Source of the DNA: Porphyrobacter sp. CACIAM 03H1
GTDB lineage: Bacteria > Pseudomonadota > Alphaproteobacteria > Sphingomonadales > Sphingomonadaceae
Reading direction: 5' to 3'
NCBI RefSeq assembly: GCF_002215495.1
Contig: NZ_CP021378.1
Location: 1,355,846 to 1,419,845, forward strand
Length of the DNA: 64,000 nucleotides
Shown here in pieces: positions 18,297-26,118 of the stretch (its first letter is position 1; every line of letters begins with the position of its first letter). The translations under genes and the position numbers were made by a program. The notes under the pieces are model-generated. The model did not search any database and was not told the origin of the DNA. It saw nothing but the letters and a program-made list of their open reading frames with translations.

Positions 18297-18659
18297 TCAG
18301 CTCTCGGCGGACGCGAGGTCGCTCGCCCGGCACCAGCCCGTCGGGCCCTGCGGCCCGGGGCAGCCCCACACCCATTCGCCCGCCACGTCGAGCAGCTCGA
18401 ACCGGCTGCCGGCGGGGAGGGTCGCGAAGATTTCACCATCCGCGCGCGGGGCGAGGCGCAGGCCCGCACCCTCCGTGCCGACAGTGCGGACATGGGGGAT
18501 GACGTAATGCGCCGCGAGGTGGCTCCCGGCGAGCGCGATGTGCGCCAGATCGCCGCGCAGCGGCAGCGTGCCGGGCGCGGGCTTTTCCACCGGGCCCTTC
18601 AGACCCAGCACGCCCGCAGGCACTGCATATTCCGTCGTCTCGCGCTGCGCGCCGCTCAT
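18297..18659 (-). CDS. SH3-domain protein, possibly a truncated NlpC/P60 (C40) peptidase
   Basis: 120 aa. It has a disordered N-terminus, a PLRGDLAHIALAGSHLAAHY segment (about 33-52), then a bacterial SH3-like fold (about 60-115) with LRLAPRADGEIFATLPAGSRFELLD and WVWGC. The first segment and the SH3 region resemble the N-terminal half of sphingomonad NlpC/P60 cell-wall peptidases. The catalytic Cys-His domain (DCSG motif) is absent, and argC starts 4 nt after the stop. It may be a shortened relic or a free-standing binding module. It has no signal peptide. The resemblance is from memory and needs a profile search. Confidence 0.6.
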   Translation of the reverse strand: MSGAQRETTEYAVPAGVLGLKGPVEKPAPGTLPLRGDLAHIALAGSHLAAHYVIPHVRTVGTEGAGLRLAPRADGEIFATLPAGSRFELLDVAGEWVWGCPGPQGPTGWCRASDLASAES

Positions 18660-18756
18660 GGCTGTTCCGTTGGCCTTCTCAGGTGACGCCGGCGACCTCT
18701 CCCCAGGCCGTGCAGCGTGGCAGGCCCGTTAGCGGCAAGCGGCGCGCGGGGCAAGC

Positions 18757-20142
18757 TCAGCTGCCGTAGCGGGCGCGGATGGCGTGCCACGCGGCCCTCA
18801 GACCCAGCCCGCGCCCGCCCCGTGCGCGGCCGGGCTTGGGGGCGGGGGACCAGGCGAAGGTATCGAAATGCACCCAGTCGATACCCTCGCCCACGAAGCG
18901 GTCGAGGAACAGGCCGGCGACCGAGGCGCCTGCGAAGGGATTGGCGGCCGAGTTCGCCATGTCGGCGACGTCGGAGGCGAGGTATTCGCGGTATCCATCG
19001 TGCAGCGGCAGGCGCCAGGCGGCATCGTCGTTCGCCTTGCCTGCGGCGAGGAAGGCCTCCGCGGTCTCGTCCCGGCGGGCGAACAGCGCCGGCAGATCGG
19101 GGCCGAGCGCGACCCGCGCCGCGCCGGTCAGGGTGGCAAAGTCGACGATCAGGTCGGGGCTTTCCTCCGAGGCGCGGGTCAGCGCATCGCCGAGGATGAG
19201 GCGCCCTTCGGCGTCGGTGTTGTCGATCTCGACCGTCAGGCCCTTGCGGCTTTTCAGGATGTCGCCCGGCCGGAACGCCCCGCCCGAGATCGCATTTTCC
19301 ACCGCCGGAACAAGCAGATGCATCCGCACCTTCAGCCGCGCGCCCATCGCCAGACCGGCGAGTGCCAGCGCGTGGGCCGCACCGCCCATGTCCTTCTTCA
19401 TCAGCCGCATGCCGCTGCCGGGCTTGATGTTCAGGCCCCCGGAATCGAAGCAGACCCCCTTGCCGACCACCGCCAGCACTGGGTGGGCCGGATCGCCCCA
19501 GACGAGGTGCATCAGCCGGGGCGCATGCTGGCGTGCCGCCGCCCGGCCGACGGCATGGACCATCGGGTATTCCTGTTCCAGCGCGTCGCCCCGCACCACG
19601 GTCAGCTCGGCCTTGTGGGCCTTGGCGAGGCGTTCGCACTCGGCCTCGAGTTCTGCCGGGCCCATGTCTTCGGGCGGTGCGTTGACGAGATCGCGCAGGA
19701 AAATTTCCGCTTCCGCTTCAGCCACATAGCTGTCGATCTGCCCGACCTGCCCGGTCAGCAGCACGCGCGGGCCCTGGCTCTTGTCCTCGCTCTTGTAGCG
19801 GGTGAAGCGGTATTGCCCCGTGACCCAGCCGAACATCGCCGGGCCCGGATCCCCGCTGGCGAGGCGATACAGCCCCTCGGGCAGCTCCTCGGCGAGCTTG
19901 GCGAGGCACCAGCTCGAGAGGCTCTCGACGTTCGCCACCCCGCTCACCACGAACCAGGAATCGCCATCGGGAACAATGGCATACTGGTAGCCGCCGCCCT
20001 CAAACTTCTGCGCCGCAACGGCCGTGCGCTGGCCTGCGGTGAGGGTTTTGGCGAAGGCCTCGAAGGTGTCCTTGGAAACGAGGTGGATGGCCACCGCGCT
20101 TTCGCCGCGGTCGGGCCGGATCAGGGCTTTGGCTTCGGTCAT
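18757..20142 (-). CDS. M17 leucyl aminopeptidase family protein
   Basis: 461 aa, usual for the family. A variable N-terminal macro-like domain (about 1-150) precedes the catalytic domain, which holds the two-metal site: VGKGVCFDSGGLNIKP, MKKDMGGAA and the hallmark NTDAEGRL near residue 332. It removes N-terminal residues from peptides as a Zn/Mn hexamer in the cytoplasm. It leads a minus-strand unit with the SH3 protein and argC. A C-terminal PKPGRARGGRG tail is basic and Gly/Arg rich. Confidence 0.93.
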   Translation of the reverse strand: MTEAKALIRPDRGESAVAIHLVSKDTFEAFAKTLTAGQRTAVAAQKFEGGGYQYAIVPDGDSWFVVSGVANVESLSSWCLAKLAEELPEGLYRLASGDPGPAMFGWVTGQYRFTRYKSEDKSQGPRVLLTGQVGQIDSYVAEAEAEIFLRDLVNAPPEDMGPAELEAECERLAKAHKAELTVVRGDALEQEYPMVHAVGRAAARQHAPRLMHLVWGDPAHPVLAVVGKGVCFDSGGLNIKPGSGMRLMKKDMGGAAHALALAGLAMGARLKVRMHLLVPAVENAISGGAFRPGDILKSRKGLTVEIDNTDAEGRLILGDALTRASEESPDLIVDFATLTGAARVALGPDLPALFARRDETAEAFLAAGKANDDAAWRLPLHDGYREYLASDVADMANSAANPFAGASVAGLFLDRFVGEGIDWVHFDTFAWSPAPKPGRARGGRGLGLRAAWHAIRARYGS

Positions 20143-20205
20143 TGCCGTTCCATAATCCCCCCCGCGCCGATGTCACCAGCGGATTCGGACAGGGAGGGGA
20201 TCAGG

Positions 20206-21075
20206 ATGGCTTGCAACAAGTTCCACGTGAAACAGCAACGACCGGGCGATGACTGCACAACGGCATCGCGACGCCCGCGCATCGCCGCCGTGCTGGGCGC
20301 GGCGATCCTCGCGGTCGGCAGCCTGCCCGCCGCGATCGCGGCGCAAACGCCCCCGGCACCCCCCGAGGCCGCCGCTCCCGCCCCGGACAAGACCGCCTTC
20401 TCCGAAACCGCCACCTACACCGTGAGGTCGGGCGAGGCGCTGCGCGAGTTTTCCTACACCTGGCCGGCCAAGGTCGCCGCCGTGCCCCAGCTCACCACCC
20501 GTTTCACTGCCGAGCGCGACAGGCTGCTCGCCGAACAGCGCGCCGACTGGGACGAGGCCCTGCGCGAATTCGCCGAGGGCGACTGCCTCGGCTGCGTCAA
20601 CCGCTCCTTCGAGAAGAGCTGGGAGGTGGTCGCCGATCTGCAGCGCTTCCTCTCGCTTTCGGCGAGCTTCTACGCCTACACCGGCGGGGCCCACGGCAAC
20701 GGCGCCTTCGACGCGCTGGTGTGGGACCGCGAGGCGCAGCAGGCGATCGACCCCAAGGTGATGTTCCGCTCGCCCGAGGCGCTCGAGGCGGCGCTCGGGC
20801 CGGCGTGGTGCAAGGCGCTCAAGGCCGAGAAGATCAAGCGCTTCGAGGGGGCCTACAGCGAGGACGGGATCTTCCCGTGCCCGGCGATCGCCGATCTCAC
20901 CGTGCTGGTCGGCTCGGCCAGCCGCAGGAGCTTCGACCGCATCGGCCTGATCGCCGCGCCCTATGTCGCGGGCGCCTATGCCGAAGGGGTCTACGAGGTG
21001 ACGCTGCCCGTCACTCCCGCGGTGCTGGCGGCGGTCAGGCCCGAATACGCGGCGGCTTTCGCGCCGGGCAAGTAG
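20206..21075 (+). CDS. Exported DUF3298/DUF4163-type protein
   Basis: 289 aa. The ATG at 20206 follows AGGGAGGGG. A long basic n-region (about 1-26) precedes a hydrophobic stretch and likely cleavage after AIAAQT (about residue 47), so the protein should be periplasmic. The mature part has the TGGAHGNGAFDALVWD block and a two-part layout typical of DUF4163-DUF3298 proteins, the fold of the RsiV anti-sigma ectodomain, which binds lysozyme in Bacillus. Two close cysteines (GDCLGC) could form a disulfide. The first codons contain a parS-like site (20219-20234), so a start further downstream is possible. Function unknown. Confidence 0.8.
   Translation: MACNKFHVKQQRPGDDCTTASRRPRIAAVLGAAILAVGSLPAAIAAQTPPAPPEAAAPAPDKTAFSETATYTVRSGEALREFSYTWPAKVAAVPQLTTRFTAERDRLLAEQRADWDEALREFAEGDCLGCVNRSFEKSWEVVADLQRFLSLSASFYAYTGGAHGNGAFDALVWDREAQQAIDPKVMFRSPEALEAALGPAWCKALKAEKIKRFEGAYSEDGIFPCPAIADLTVLVGSASRRSFDRIGLIAAPYVAGAYAEGVYEVTLPVTPAVLAAVRPEYAAAFAPGK
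20219..20234. promoter_or_regulatory. parS-like ParB-binding site
   Basis: AGTTCCACGTGAAACA differs from the parS consensus TGTTNCACGTGAAACA only at position 1, and the CACGTG core with its arms is intact. It falls within codons 5-10 of the DUF3298-type gene. ParB/Spo0J sites of this form cluster near oriC and seed chromosome segregation complexes. Confidence 0.55.
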
Positions 21076-21107
21076 CAATTCGCGCCCGCAGTCGCTATGT
21101 GGGGGCC

Positions 21108-21935
21108 ATGCACGACTATCAACTCGTCGACGGCGATACGACCGTCTACCGCGACGGCTCCATCAAGCTCCACACGCCCGAGGGCTTCGAGGGGATGCGC
21201 AAGGCCGGCCGCCTTGCCGCCGAGATCCTCGATGCCTGCGTCGAACTGGTGAAGCCCGGCGTCACCACGGGGAGCATCGACGATGCGATCCGGGGCATGA
21301 TGCTCGATGCCGGCGCGATCCCCGCAACGCTCGGCTACCGCGGCTATGCGCACAGCTCCTGCATCTCGATCAACCACGTGATCTGCCACGGCATTCCGGG
21401 CGACAAGGTGCTGAAGGACGGCGACATCCTCAACATCGACGTCACGCCCTTGGTGGACGGCTGGCACGGCGACACGAGCCGGATGTTCTACGCCGGCGAG
21501 CCCTCGCTGAAGGCGAGAAAGCTGGTCGAGGTGACCTATGAGTGCCTGATGCTCGGCATCGCGGCGGCCAAGCCCGGCGCAAGGCTGGGCGATATCGGCG
21601 CGGCGATCGAAGCCCATGCGAGCAGCTTCCGCTACAGCGTGGTGCGCGAATTCTGCGGCCACGGTCTCGGCAAGCTGTTCCACGACGCCCCCGAAGTGAT
21701 CCACGCCGCGCGCGCCGGGACGGGGCCGGAGCTGAGGCCGGGGATGTTCTTCACCATCGAGCCGATGATCAACCTCGGCAAGCCCTGGGCCAAGGTGCTC
21801 GGCGACGGCTGGACCGCGGTGACGCGCGACAAGTCGCTCTCGGCACAGTTCGAGCATTCGATTGCGATCACCGAGACCGGGAACGAGATCTTCACCAAGA
21901 GCCCGACGGGGCGGGATTTCCCGCCTTACGTGTAA
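21108..21935 (+). CDS. map: Methionine aminopeptidase type I
   Basis: 275 aa. The start ATG at 21108 follows GGGGGCC. The two-metal pita-bread site is complete: VICHGIPG (His), GDILNIDVT (Asp), WHGDTSRMF (Asp), FCGHGLGKLFHDAP (His), FFTIEPM (Glu) and QFEHSIAIT (Glu). It removes the initiator Met co-translationally. It follows the DUF3298-type gene by 32 nt and may share its transcript. It is followed by a family-B dispersed repeat instead of a standard terminator. Confidence 0.96.
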   Translation: MHDYQLVDGDTTVYRDGSIKLHTPEGFEGMRKAGRLAAEILDACVELVKPGVTTGSIDDAIRGMMLDAGAIPATLGYRGYAHSSCISINHVICHGIPGDKVLKDGDILNIDVTPLVDGWHGDTSRMFYAGEPSLKARKLVEVTYECLMLGIAAAKPGARLGDIGAAIEAHASSFRYSVVREFCGHGLGKLFHDAPEVIHAARAGTGPELRPGMFFTIEPMINLGKPWAKVLGDGWTAVTRDKSLSAQFEHSIAITETGNEIFTKSPTGRDFPPYV

Positions 21936-21980
21936 GGCCACCTGCGTCCCGGGAGCAACCGAGGCCAGCTTCGGTTCTCT

Positions 21981-22064
21981 CGTCATTGTGAGCGTAACGA
22001 AGTAATCCAGAGCGGGGCGCGCGTTGCTCTGGATTGCCGCGCCGCTTCGCGGCTCGCAATGACG
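21981..22064. repeat. Dispersed palindromic repeat, family B
   Basis: Starts CGTCATTGTGAGCG and ends CGCAATGACG. Inner arms AATCCAGAGC / GCTCTGGATT form a long imperfect hairpin. Two relatives are at 27554 and 62024. It sits between the converging map and seven-TM genes and may act as a terminator or REP-like element. Confidence 0.8.
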
Positions 22065-22073
22065 GGCGGTGCT

Positions 22074-22736
22074 CTAAAGAAACAGCACTGCCAGCACCGC
22101 GCTCATCACCGTCACCAGCCCCACCGAGAACCCCAGCATCGCGATCACCGGCCGCGTCACCCGCCCGTGCAGCACCCAATCATATCCCGCCGAGACGAGC
22201 ACCGTGATCGGCACTTGCACCGCGATAGCGACCGGATCGGGCAGGCCGAGCACCTGCACCACGCGGGCATAGGCGGGGGTCATCAGCGCGAGGGTAGCGA
22301 TCAGCATCGCCTGGCGGTGGGCGGCGATGTCCCTCCGGCGGGCGTAGTGGAGGGCGAGGAAATAGAGCGGCACGAAGGTCGCGAAGGCGGCAAGGTTCAC
22401 CACCGTCACCTCGGGGCGGCCGAGTTCCTGTCCGATGCGCCACGAGATCACCCCGCCGCTCACCAGCATCGCCCCCACCAGCGCGATCGAGGCGCGCCCC
22501 GTCGCCCGGTGCGCGGCCAGCCTGAACCGGGCGGCGAGGAAGCTCTGGCTCGCCAGCAGGATCAGCCAGGCGATCATGCTCCCGGCGTGGAACACCACCA
22601 GCGGGGTGTAGCGCGCCTGCACCTGCGGATGGGCGATGGCCTTGAGCGCGAAGGCGAACAGCGTGAAGCCCAGCAGCCCCAGCGCGATGTTGCCCATCAG
22701 GATGTTGGCGCGGACGTGACTTTCGGGTGCTCTCAC
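22074..22736 (-). CDS. Seven-TM membrane protein coupled to ccmB, function unknown
   Basis: 220 aa from the GTG at 22736, whose GTGA overlaps the ccmB stop. Seven hydrophobic helices are spread over the protein. Charged loops include HPQVQARYTP and HYARRRDIAAHRQAM. The second half resembles small haem-binding or DUF2306-like helical bundles, with possible axial histidines (HAGS, LHYAR, AHR). It lacks the CcmC WxxWxWD motif, so it is not CcmC although it occupies ccmC's usual place. Tight coupling to ccmAB suggests a role in the same process; that is inference. Confidence 0.65.
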   Translation of the reverse strand: MRAPESHVRANILMGNIALGLLGFTLFAFALKAIAHPQVQARYTPLVVFHAGSMIAWLILLASQSFLAARFRLAAHRATGRASIALVGAMLVSGGVISWRIGQELGRPEVTVVNLAAFATFVPLYFLALHYARRRDIAAHRQAMLIATLALMTPAYARVVQVLGLPDPVAIAVQVPITVLVSAGYDWVLHGRVTRPVIAMLGFSVGLVTVMSAVLAVLFL

Positions 22737-23386
22737 GAAATCTCTCTGGCGGCCCTGATCGCGGCGCCCGCGGCGAAAGGCGCGAGGGCGACGAGGCCGA
22801 GGCTTATCGCACCAACGAAGCCGAGGCTCACAGGATCCTGCCGCGCCAGCGCCCCCGCGCCGAAGATCAGGATCGGCAGCGCGAGCGGGATCAGCAGCAG
22901 CCCCGAAAGCGCGGCGCCTGCCCTGAGCGAGGCGGTGAGCGCGGCGATCATCAGGCCGATGGCGGCCAGGCCCGGCGTCCCCGCCAGCAGGCCGAGGAGG
23001 AGGATCTGGAAGCTCTCCCCCTCGATCTTCAGCAGCGCGGCGGCGGGGAAGGTCGCCAGCAGGAGCGGCGGGCCGAAGCTCAGCCAGTGGGCGAAGAGGC
23101 GCACCGCCATCATCGCCTCCTCGGTGATCCCGCGCAGGCGCAACTGGTCGAAGAACCCGAGGGCAATGTCGCGCGCCACCAGCTTTTCCAGCGGCAGGAT
23201 CGCCGCCAGCAGCGCCGCGATCCACACCACCCCGCCGCCGGTTTTCGCGAGCACGTTGGCATCCGGCCCGACCGCGAATGGGAACAGCATCGCGACCGCG
23301 ACGAAGAACACGACCGGCAACGCCGCGCCGCTCCCGGTGAAGGGGAAGAACTGCGCCAGATCGCGGCGGAGCAGGGCGGCGATCAT
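22733..23386 (-). CDS. ccmB: Haem exporter permease CcmB
   Basis: 217 aa from the ATG at 23386, overlapping the ccmA stop by 4 nt (ATGA). It has six membrane helices and the family pattern: an N-terminal [11 protein letters not shown], then [20 protein letters not shown], and the cytosolic block [21 protein letters not shown], which interacts with the ATPase. With CcmA it forms the ABC part of the cytochrome c maturation system I in the inner membrane, needed to release haem from CcmE. Length is normal. Confidence 0.9.
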   Translation of the reverse strand: MIAALLRRDLAQFFPFTGSGAALPVVFFVAVAMLFPFAVGPDANVLAKTGGGVVWIAALLAAILPLEKLVARDIALGFFDQLRLRGITEEAMMAVRLFAHWLSFGPPLLLATFPAAALLKIEGESFQILLLGLLAGTPGLAAIGLMIAALTASLRAGAALSGLLLIPLALPILIFGAGALARQDPVSLGFVGAISLGLVALAPFAAGAAIRAAREIS

Positions 23387-23994
23387 GCCTCTTCCTCCTC
23401 CGGCGCGGGGGCGAAGTCCTCGATCGCGAAGCTGGTCATGCCCGGCACATCGAGCGGCTGGTGCGAGGCGATCAGCGCGATCCCGCCGCTCGCGCAATGC
23501 TCGCGCACCAGCGCGCTGACGAGGCCCTGCGAGGCGGTGTCGAGCCCGCTCAGCGGTTCATCCAGCAGCCACAAGGGCGCGGCCTGCCCCAGCACCCGGG
23601 CGAGCGCGGCGCGCTTCCTCTGGCCGGTCGAGAGGTAGCGCACCGGCACCTCGGCCAGCGCCCCGAGCCGCAGCCGCTCCATGATCGCCTGCCGGTCGGC
23701 GACGCGGTCGATCCCGGACCAGAAGGCCAGCGCCTTGCCCAGCGGCAGGTCGGGATCGAGGCCGGTGCGCTCGTCGAGCAGCGCCAGCGCACCCTCGCGC
23801 CGGACCTCGCCCGCAAACGACGTCGTCAACCCCGCCAGCGCGCGGATCAGCGTCGTCTTGCCCGCGCCGTTGGCCCCGGTCACATGGCACGCCGCGCCCG
23901 CTTCCAGCCGGAACGACAGCCGCCGGAACAGCAGCCGCTCGCCCCTGCGGCAGGCGAGGTTGTCGGCGATCAGGCTGGGCGAGGGCGCTTGCAT
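23383..23994 (-). CDS. ccmA: Haem exporter ATPase CcmA
   Basis: 203 aa, the short length typical of CcmA. Walker A is [10 protein letters not shown], the signature region is [14 protein letters not shown], Walker B is [12 protein letters not shown], and the switch His is in IASHQ. It powers the CcmB channel. It is first in a unit ccmA-ccmB-seven-TM protein. No other ccm genes (ccmC-I) are in the window. It diverges from the pterin dehydratase gene with about 63 nt between them. Confidence 0.92.
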   Translation of the reverse strand: MQAPSPSLIADNLACRRGERLLFRRLSFRLEAGAACHVTGANGAGKTTLIRALAGLTTSFAGEVRREGALALLDERTGLDPDLPLGKALAFWSGIDRVADRQAIMERLRLGALAEVPVRYLSTGQRKRAALARVLGQAAPLWLLDEPLSGLDTASQGLVSALVREHCASGGIALIASHQPLDVPGMTSFAIEDFAPAPEEEEA

Positions 23995-24057
23995 CGGGCC
24001 GCAGCGTTAGGGAAAAGGGCGCCCGCAAACAAGCGACCCGATCCGAGGAACCAACCG

Positions 24058-24354
24058 ATGTCCGTCCCCGAACTCACCCCCGACGAAACCGCCGCGCTGC
24101 TGGCCGCGCACCCCGAATGGAGCCTAGCGCGCGAGGGCAAGGCGATCGCGCGGACCTTTCGTTTCAGGGACTTCTCCGAGGCCTGGGGCTTCATGAACCG
24201 GGTCGCCCTGCTGGCCGAGGCGCAGGACCATCACCCGGAATGGTTCAACGTCTACAACCGCGTCGAGGTGACGCTGACCACCCACGACGCGGGCGGGCTG
24301 TCCGCGCGCGATGCGCGGATGGCGGCAGCCGTGGATGGGTTGCTTCGACCGTAA
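24058..24354 (+). CDS. Pterin-4a-carbinolamine dehydratase
   Basis: 98 aa, starting at the ATG at 24058 with GAGGAA about 9 nt upstream. The family active-site motif is present: [26 protein letters not shown] (residues about 62-82), giving the His-His pair, the conserved Trp and the later His. The enzyme dehydrates 4a-hydroxytetrahydropterin and recycles the cofactor of aromatic hydroxylases; related proteins also act in molybdopterin biology or as dimerisation cofactors. It is a single gene between divergent ccmA and a family-A repeat. Confidence 0.93.
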   Translation: MSVPELTPDETAALLAAHPEWSLAREGKAIARTFRFRDFSEAWGFMNRVALLAEAQDHHPEWFNVYNRVEVTLTTHDAGGLSARDARMAAAVDGLLRP

Positions 24355-24477
24355 CCCGTTCGGGCTGAGCTTGTCGAAGCCACGTCCTTTCTTGAGGCGC
24401 GCGCTGCGGCCCAAAGAGAAGTGCAGCCGTTGACGCTACGCGTCAGCTTCGCTTCCGACAGGCTCAGGGCGAACGGG
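24355..24477. repeat. Dispersed inverted repeat, family A
   Basis: Outer arms CCGTTCGGGCTGAGCTTGTC (from 24356) and its near complement GACAGGCTCAGGGCGAACGG (24457-24476) enclose about 80 nt. A second copy in the same arrangement lies at 51788-51880. It fills the gap between the pterin dehydratase and the SDR gene and can form a large stem. Confidence 0.85.
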
Positions 24478-24484
24478 GTCAGTC

Positions 24485-25291
24485 CTACTGCCCCAGCGGC
24501 CGCAGGCTCGCCCGCAGCTGCTTCCTGACCTTGCCCGGCATCCAGCGCTTGGCGAAGGCCATGCGCTTGGCGGTCGCGCCGACGAAATAGTCGAGCTTAT
24601 CCCCGTGCACCGCGTCCCACACCGCCTCGGCGACGCGCTCGACGGGCGTAATCTCCAGCCCCGCCGCGCGCACCCGGTCGCGGATCTGCTCGTTCGACCT
24701 GCGGTTGCCCGTCCCGTCGAGCAACGGGGTCTCGATGAAGCCGGGGCACACCGAGGCGACCGTGATGCGGTCGCCCGCCCATTCGGCATCGAGGCTCTCC
24801 GAGACCGCGCGCACCCCGAACTTGGTCGCGCAATAGACGCTCATTCCCGCCGAGCCCGCGATCCCGGCGGCGCTCGCGATGTTGACGAGGGCCGATCCCG
24901 GGGCGGTCTTCTGCAGGTAGGGATAGACCGCCTGCGCGCCGTAGAGCACGCCCTTCAGGTTGATGTCGAGGCAGCGGTCGATCTCCTCGGGGTCGAGCTC
25001 GGAGAGCGATCCGCCGGTGCCGATCCCGGCATTGTTGACCAGCGCATCGATCCGTCCGCCCGCGGCCTCGGCGAAGGCGGCGAGCGCCTCGTCCCAGCCC
25101 TTGCGGTCGCGCACGTCGAGCGGGCCTGCCCACTTGGCGCTGCCCTGGATCAGGTTGAGCGTCTCGGCCATCCCGCCGGCATTGATGTCGGCCACCCCGA
25201 CGAACCAGCCCCGCGCGGCGAAGTGCAGCGCCGTCGCGCGCCCGATGCCCGATCCGCCGCCGGTGATGAAGATGCTGCGCTGCGTGCTCAT
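24485..25291 (-). CDS. Short-chain dehydrogenase/reductase (SDR)
   Basis: 268 aa, classical SDR. The cofactor loop is TGGGSGIGRA (residues 10-19), then NNAG (87-90), and the catalytic Ser140, Tyr153 and Lys157 (YCATK). The acidic residue after strand 2 (VADIN) favours NAD(H). The substrate cannot be told from sequence. A basic C-terminal tail (KRWMPGKVRKQLRA) may associate with membranes, as in some lipid-acting SDRs. A TetR-type palindrome lies 93-119 nt upstream of the start, so it may be induced by a ligand. Confidence 0.88.
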   Translation of the reverse strand: MSTQRSIFITGGGSGIGRATALHFAARGWFVGVADINAGGMAETLNLIQGSAKWAGPLDVRDRKGWDEALAAFAEAAGGRIDALVNNAGIGTGGSLSELDPEEIDRCLDINLKGVLYGAQAVYPYLQKTAPGSALVNIASAAGIAGSAGMSVYCATKFGVRAVSESLDAEWAGDRITVASVCPGFIETPLLDGTGNRRSNEQIRDRVRAAGLEITPVERVAEAVWDAVHGDKLDYFVGATAKRMAFAKRWMPGKVRKQLRASLRPLGQ

Positions 25292-25383
25292 GATGATCCC
25301 CTCTCGATTGCGTTTTGCAACCGTCTAGAGCGGACTGACAGGCTTGTCAGCAGGCAGAGTGCGCCAACGCACAGCGGCGGGCG

Positions 25384-25477
25384 AAGTTTACAAAGTTGAC
25401 ACTGTAAACTTCGATTTCCTGCAGAATTTCCGCAATTCTTTCAGAGCGTTCTGCAGCAAAACCGAAGTTGACACTGT
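25384..25477. promoter_or_regulatory. Candidate TetR-type operators upstream of the SDR gene
   Basis: AAGTTTACA (25384-25392) and TGTAAACTT (25403-25411) are perfect inverted arms. The inner 17-mer AGTTGACACTGTAAACT (25394-25410) is itself a gapped palindrome. The 13-mer AAGTTGACACTGT recurs at 25465-25477. Such AGTTnACA/TGTnAACT sites are typical of TetR regulators of fatty-acid or SDR genes. No TetR gene is in the window. Confidence 0.5.
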
Positions 25478-25603
25478 GTTTTGCGTTTTCTTCGCCAGAT
25501 GGGGCGCAGGCGCAACCCTCTGCGGCGATCCCGCGCGGCAACGACAATTCGAAAGAGCCGCCCGAGGCTAACCGGAAGCCCGCCGGTAGGAAAGCGTGCC
25601 GAG

Positions 25604-25665
25604 CGTCCGCTTTTGGGAGCGCCGAGGATGTGCGCGAATGGCGGTAAGTGGGTGGGAAACGGACC
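25604..25665. repeat. Intergenic inverted repeat (GTCCGCTTT / AAACGGAC)
   Basis: GTCCGCTTTTGGG on the left and GGGAAACGGAC on the right enclose about 38 nt containing AATGGCGGTAAGTGGGTGG. I recall similar AATGGCGGC...GGTGGAAAGCGGAC elements dispersed in Sphingomonadales genomes; only one copy is in this window. Confidence 0.5.
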
Positions 25666-25710
25666 AACCTAACTGGGGTGGCTGCCGCTCCTGGCACACT
25701 TCTGCAAGCC

Positions 25711-25980
25711 TCAGGCCGTGCGTACCTGCACGCGGCCTTGCAAGTCATCATCCATTTCTTGCACCAGCTCCACGAATTCTTGCGCGGCCGACTTGGGGGA
25801 AATCGTGCCAGAGAAGCATACTGTTATATTCGCTTCGGGCACATCGTAGAGAAATCCTTGGAAGTCGCTAAAGAATACATCCCAGCTATGTCTGGTATGG
25901 ATGAGGCAGTGTATCTGCGAAATCATCGCATCGATGATGTCTTCTAGAGCTTCTTCGCTCCCGGTGAGCGTTAGGCGCAT
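25711..25980 (-). CDS. Small acidic orphan protein in low-GC DNA
   Basis: 89 aa from the ATG at 25980; a TTG at 26010 would add ten residues. The gene body is markedly richer in A/T than its neighbours, and its codons are less GC-biased, suggesting recent acquisition. The protein is acidic (SEEALEDIIDAM, VELVQEMDDDL), begins with a beta-strand-helix pattern and has the aromatic centre WDVFFSDFQGFLYD. There is no signal peptide or membrane helix. I recognise no family. Size and acidity fit immunity or antitoxin-type proteins, but no toxin gene is adjacent. The open frame with varied composition makes a real gene likely but not certain. Confidence 0.5.
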   Translation of the reverse strand: MRLTLTGSEEALEDIIDAMISQIHCLIHTRHSWDVFFSDFQGFLYDVPEANITVCFSGTISPKSAAQEFVELVQEMDDDLQGRVQVRTA

Positions 25981-26118
25981 TTCCAAGACACGAAGTCTCC
26001 CACAAGCCAAGCTGCAGGCCGGGCGCCATCTCCTTGCATCAGATCATCGAACGTCCGCAATGGGGTCGATACCCGAACGGCTGCTTCCCGGCCGAAAATG
26101 CCGATACCGGACGAAGCC

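Larger units (their letters stand above)
25292..25710. other. 419-nt intergenic region
   Basis: Between the SDR start and the end of the orphan gene I see no coding sequence with a ribosome site or family match. It holds the operator-like palindromes (25384-25477), an AT-richer stretch around them, and a dispersed repeat (25604-25665). Confidence 0.6.

Noticed and set aside
22074..22736. Calling the third gene of the ccm unit ccmC
   Set aside because: The tryptophan-rich WxxWxWD motif and CcmC helix pattern are absent.
25604..25665. Small proteins read across the intergenic repeat
   Set aside because: The open frames there cross a repeat element, lack ribosome sites and have no recognisable composition.
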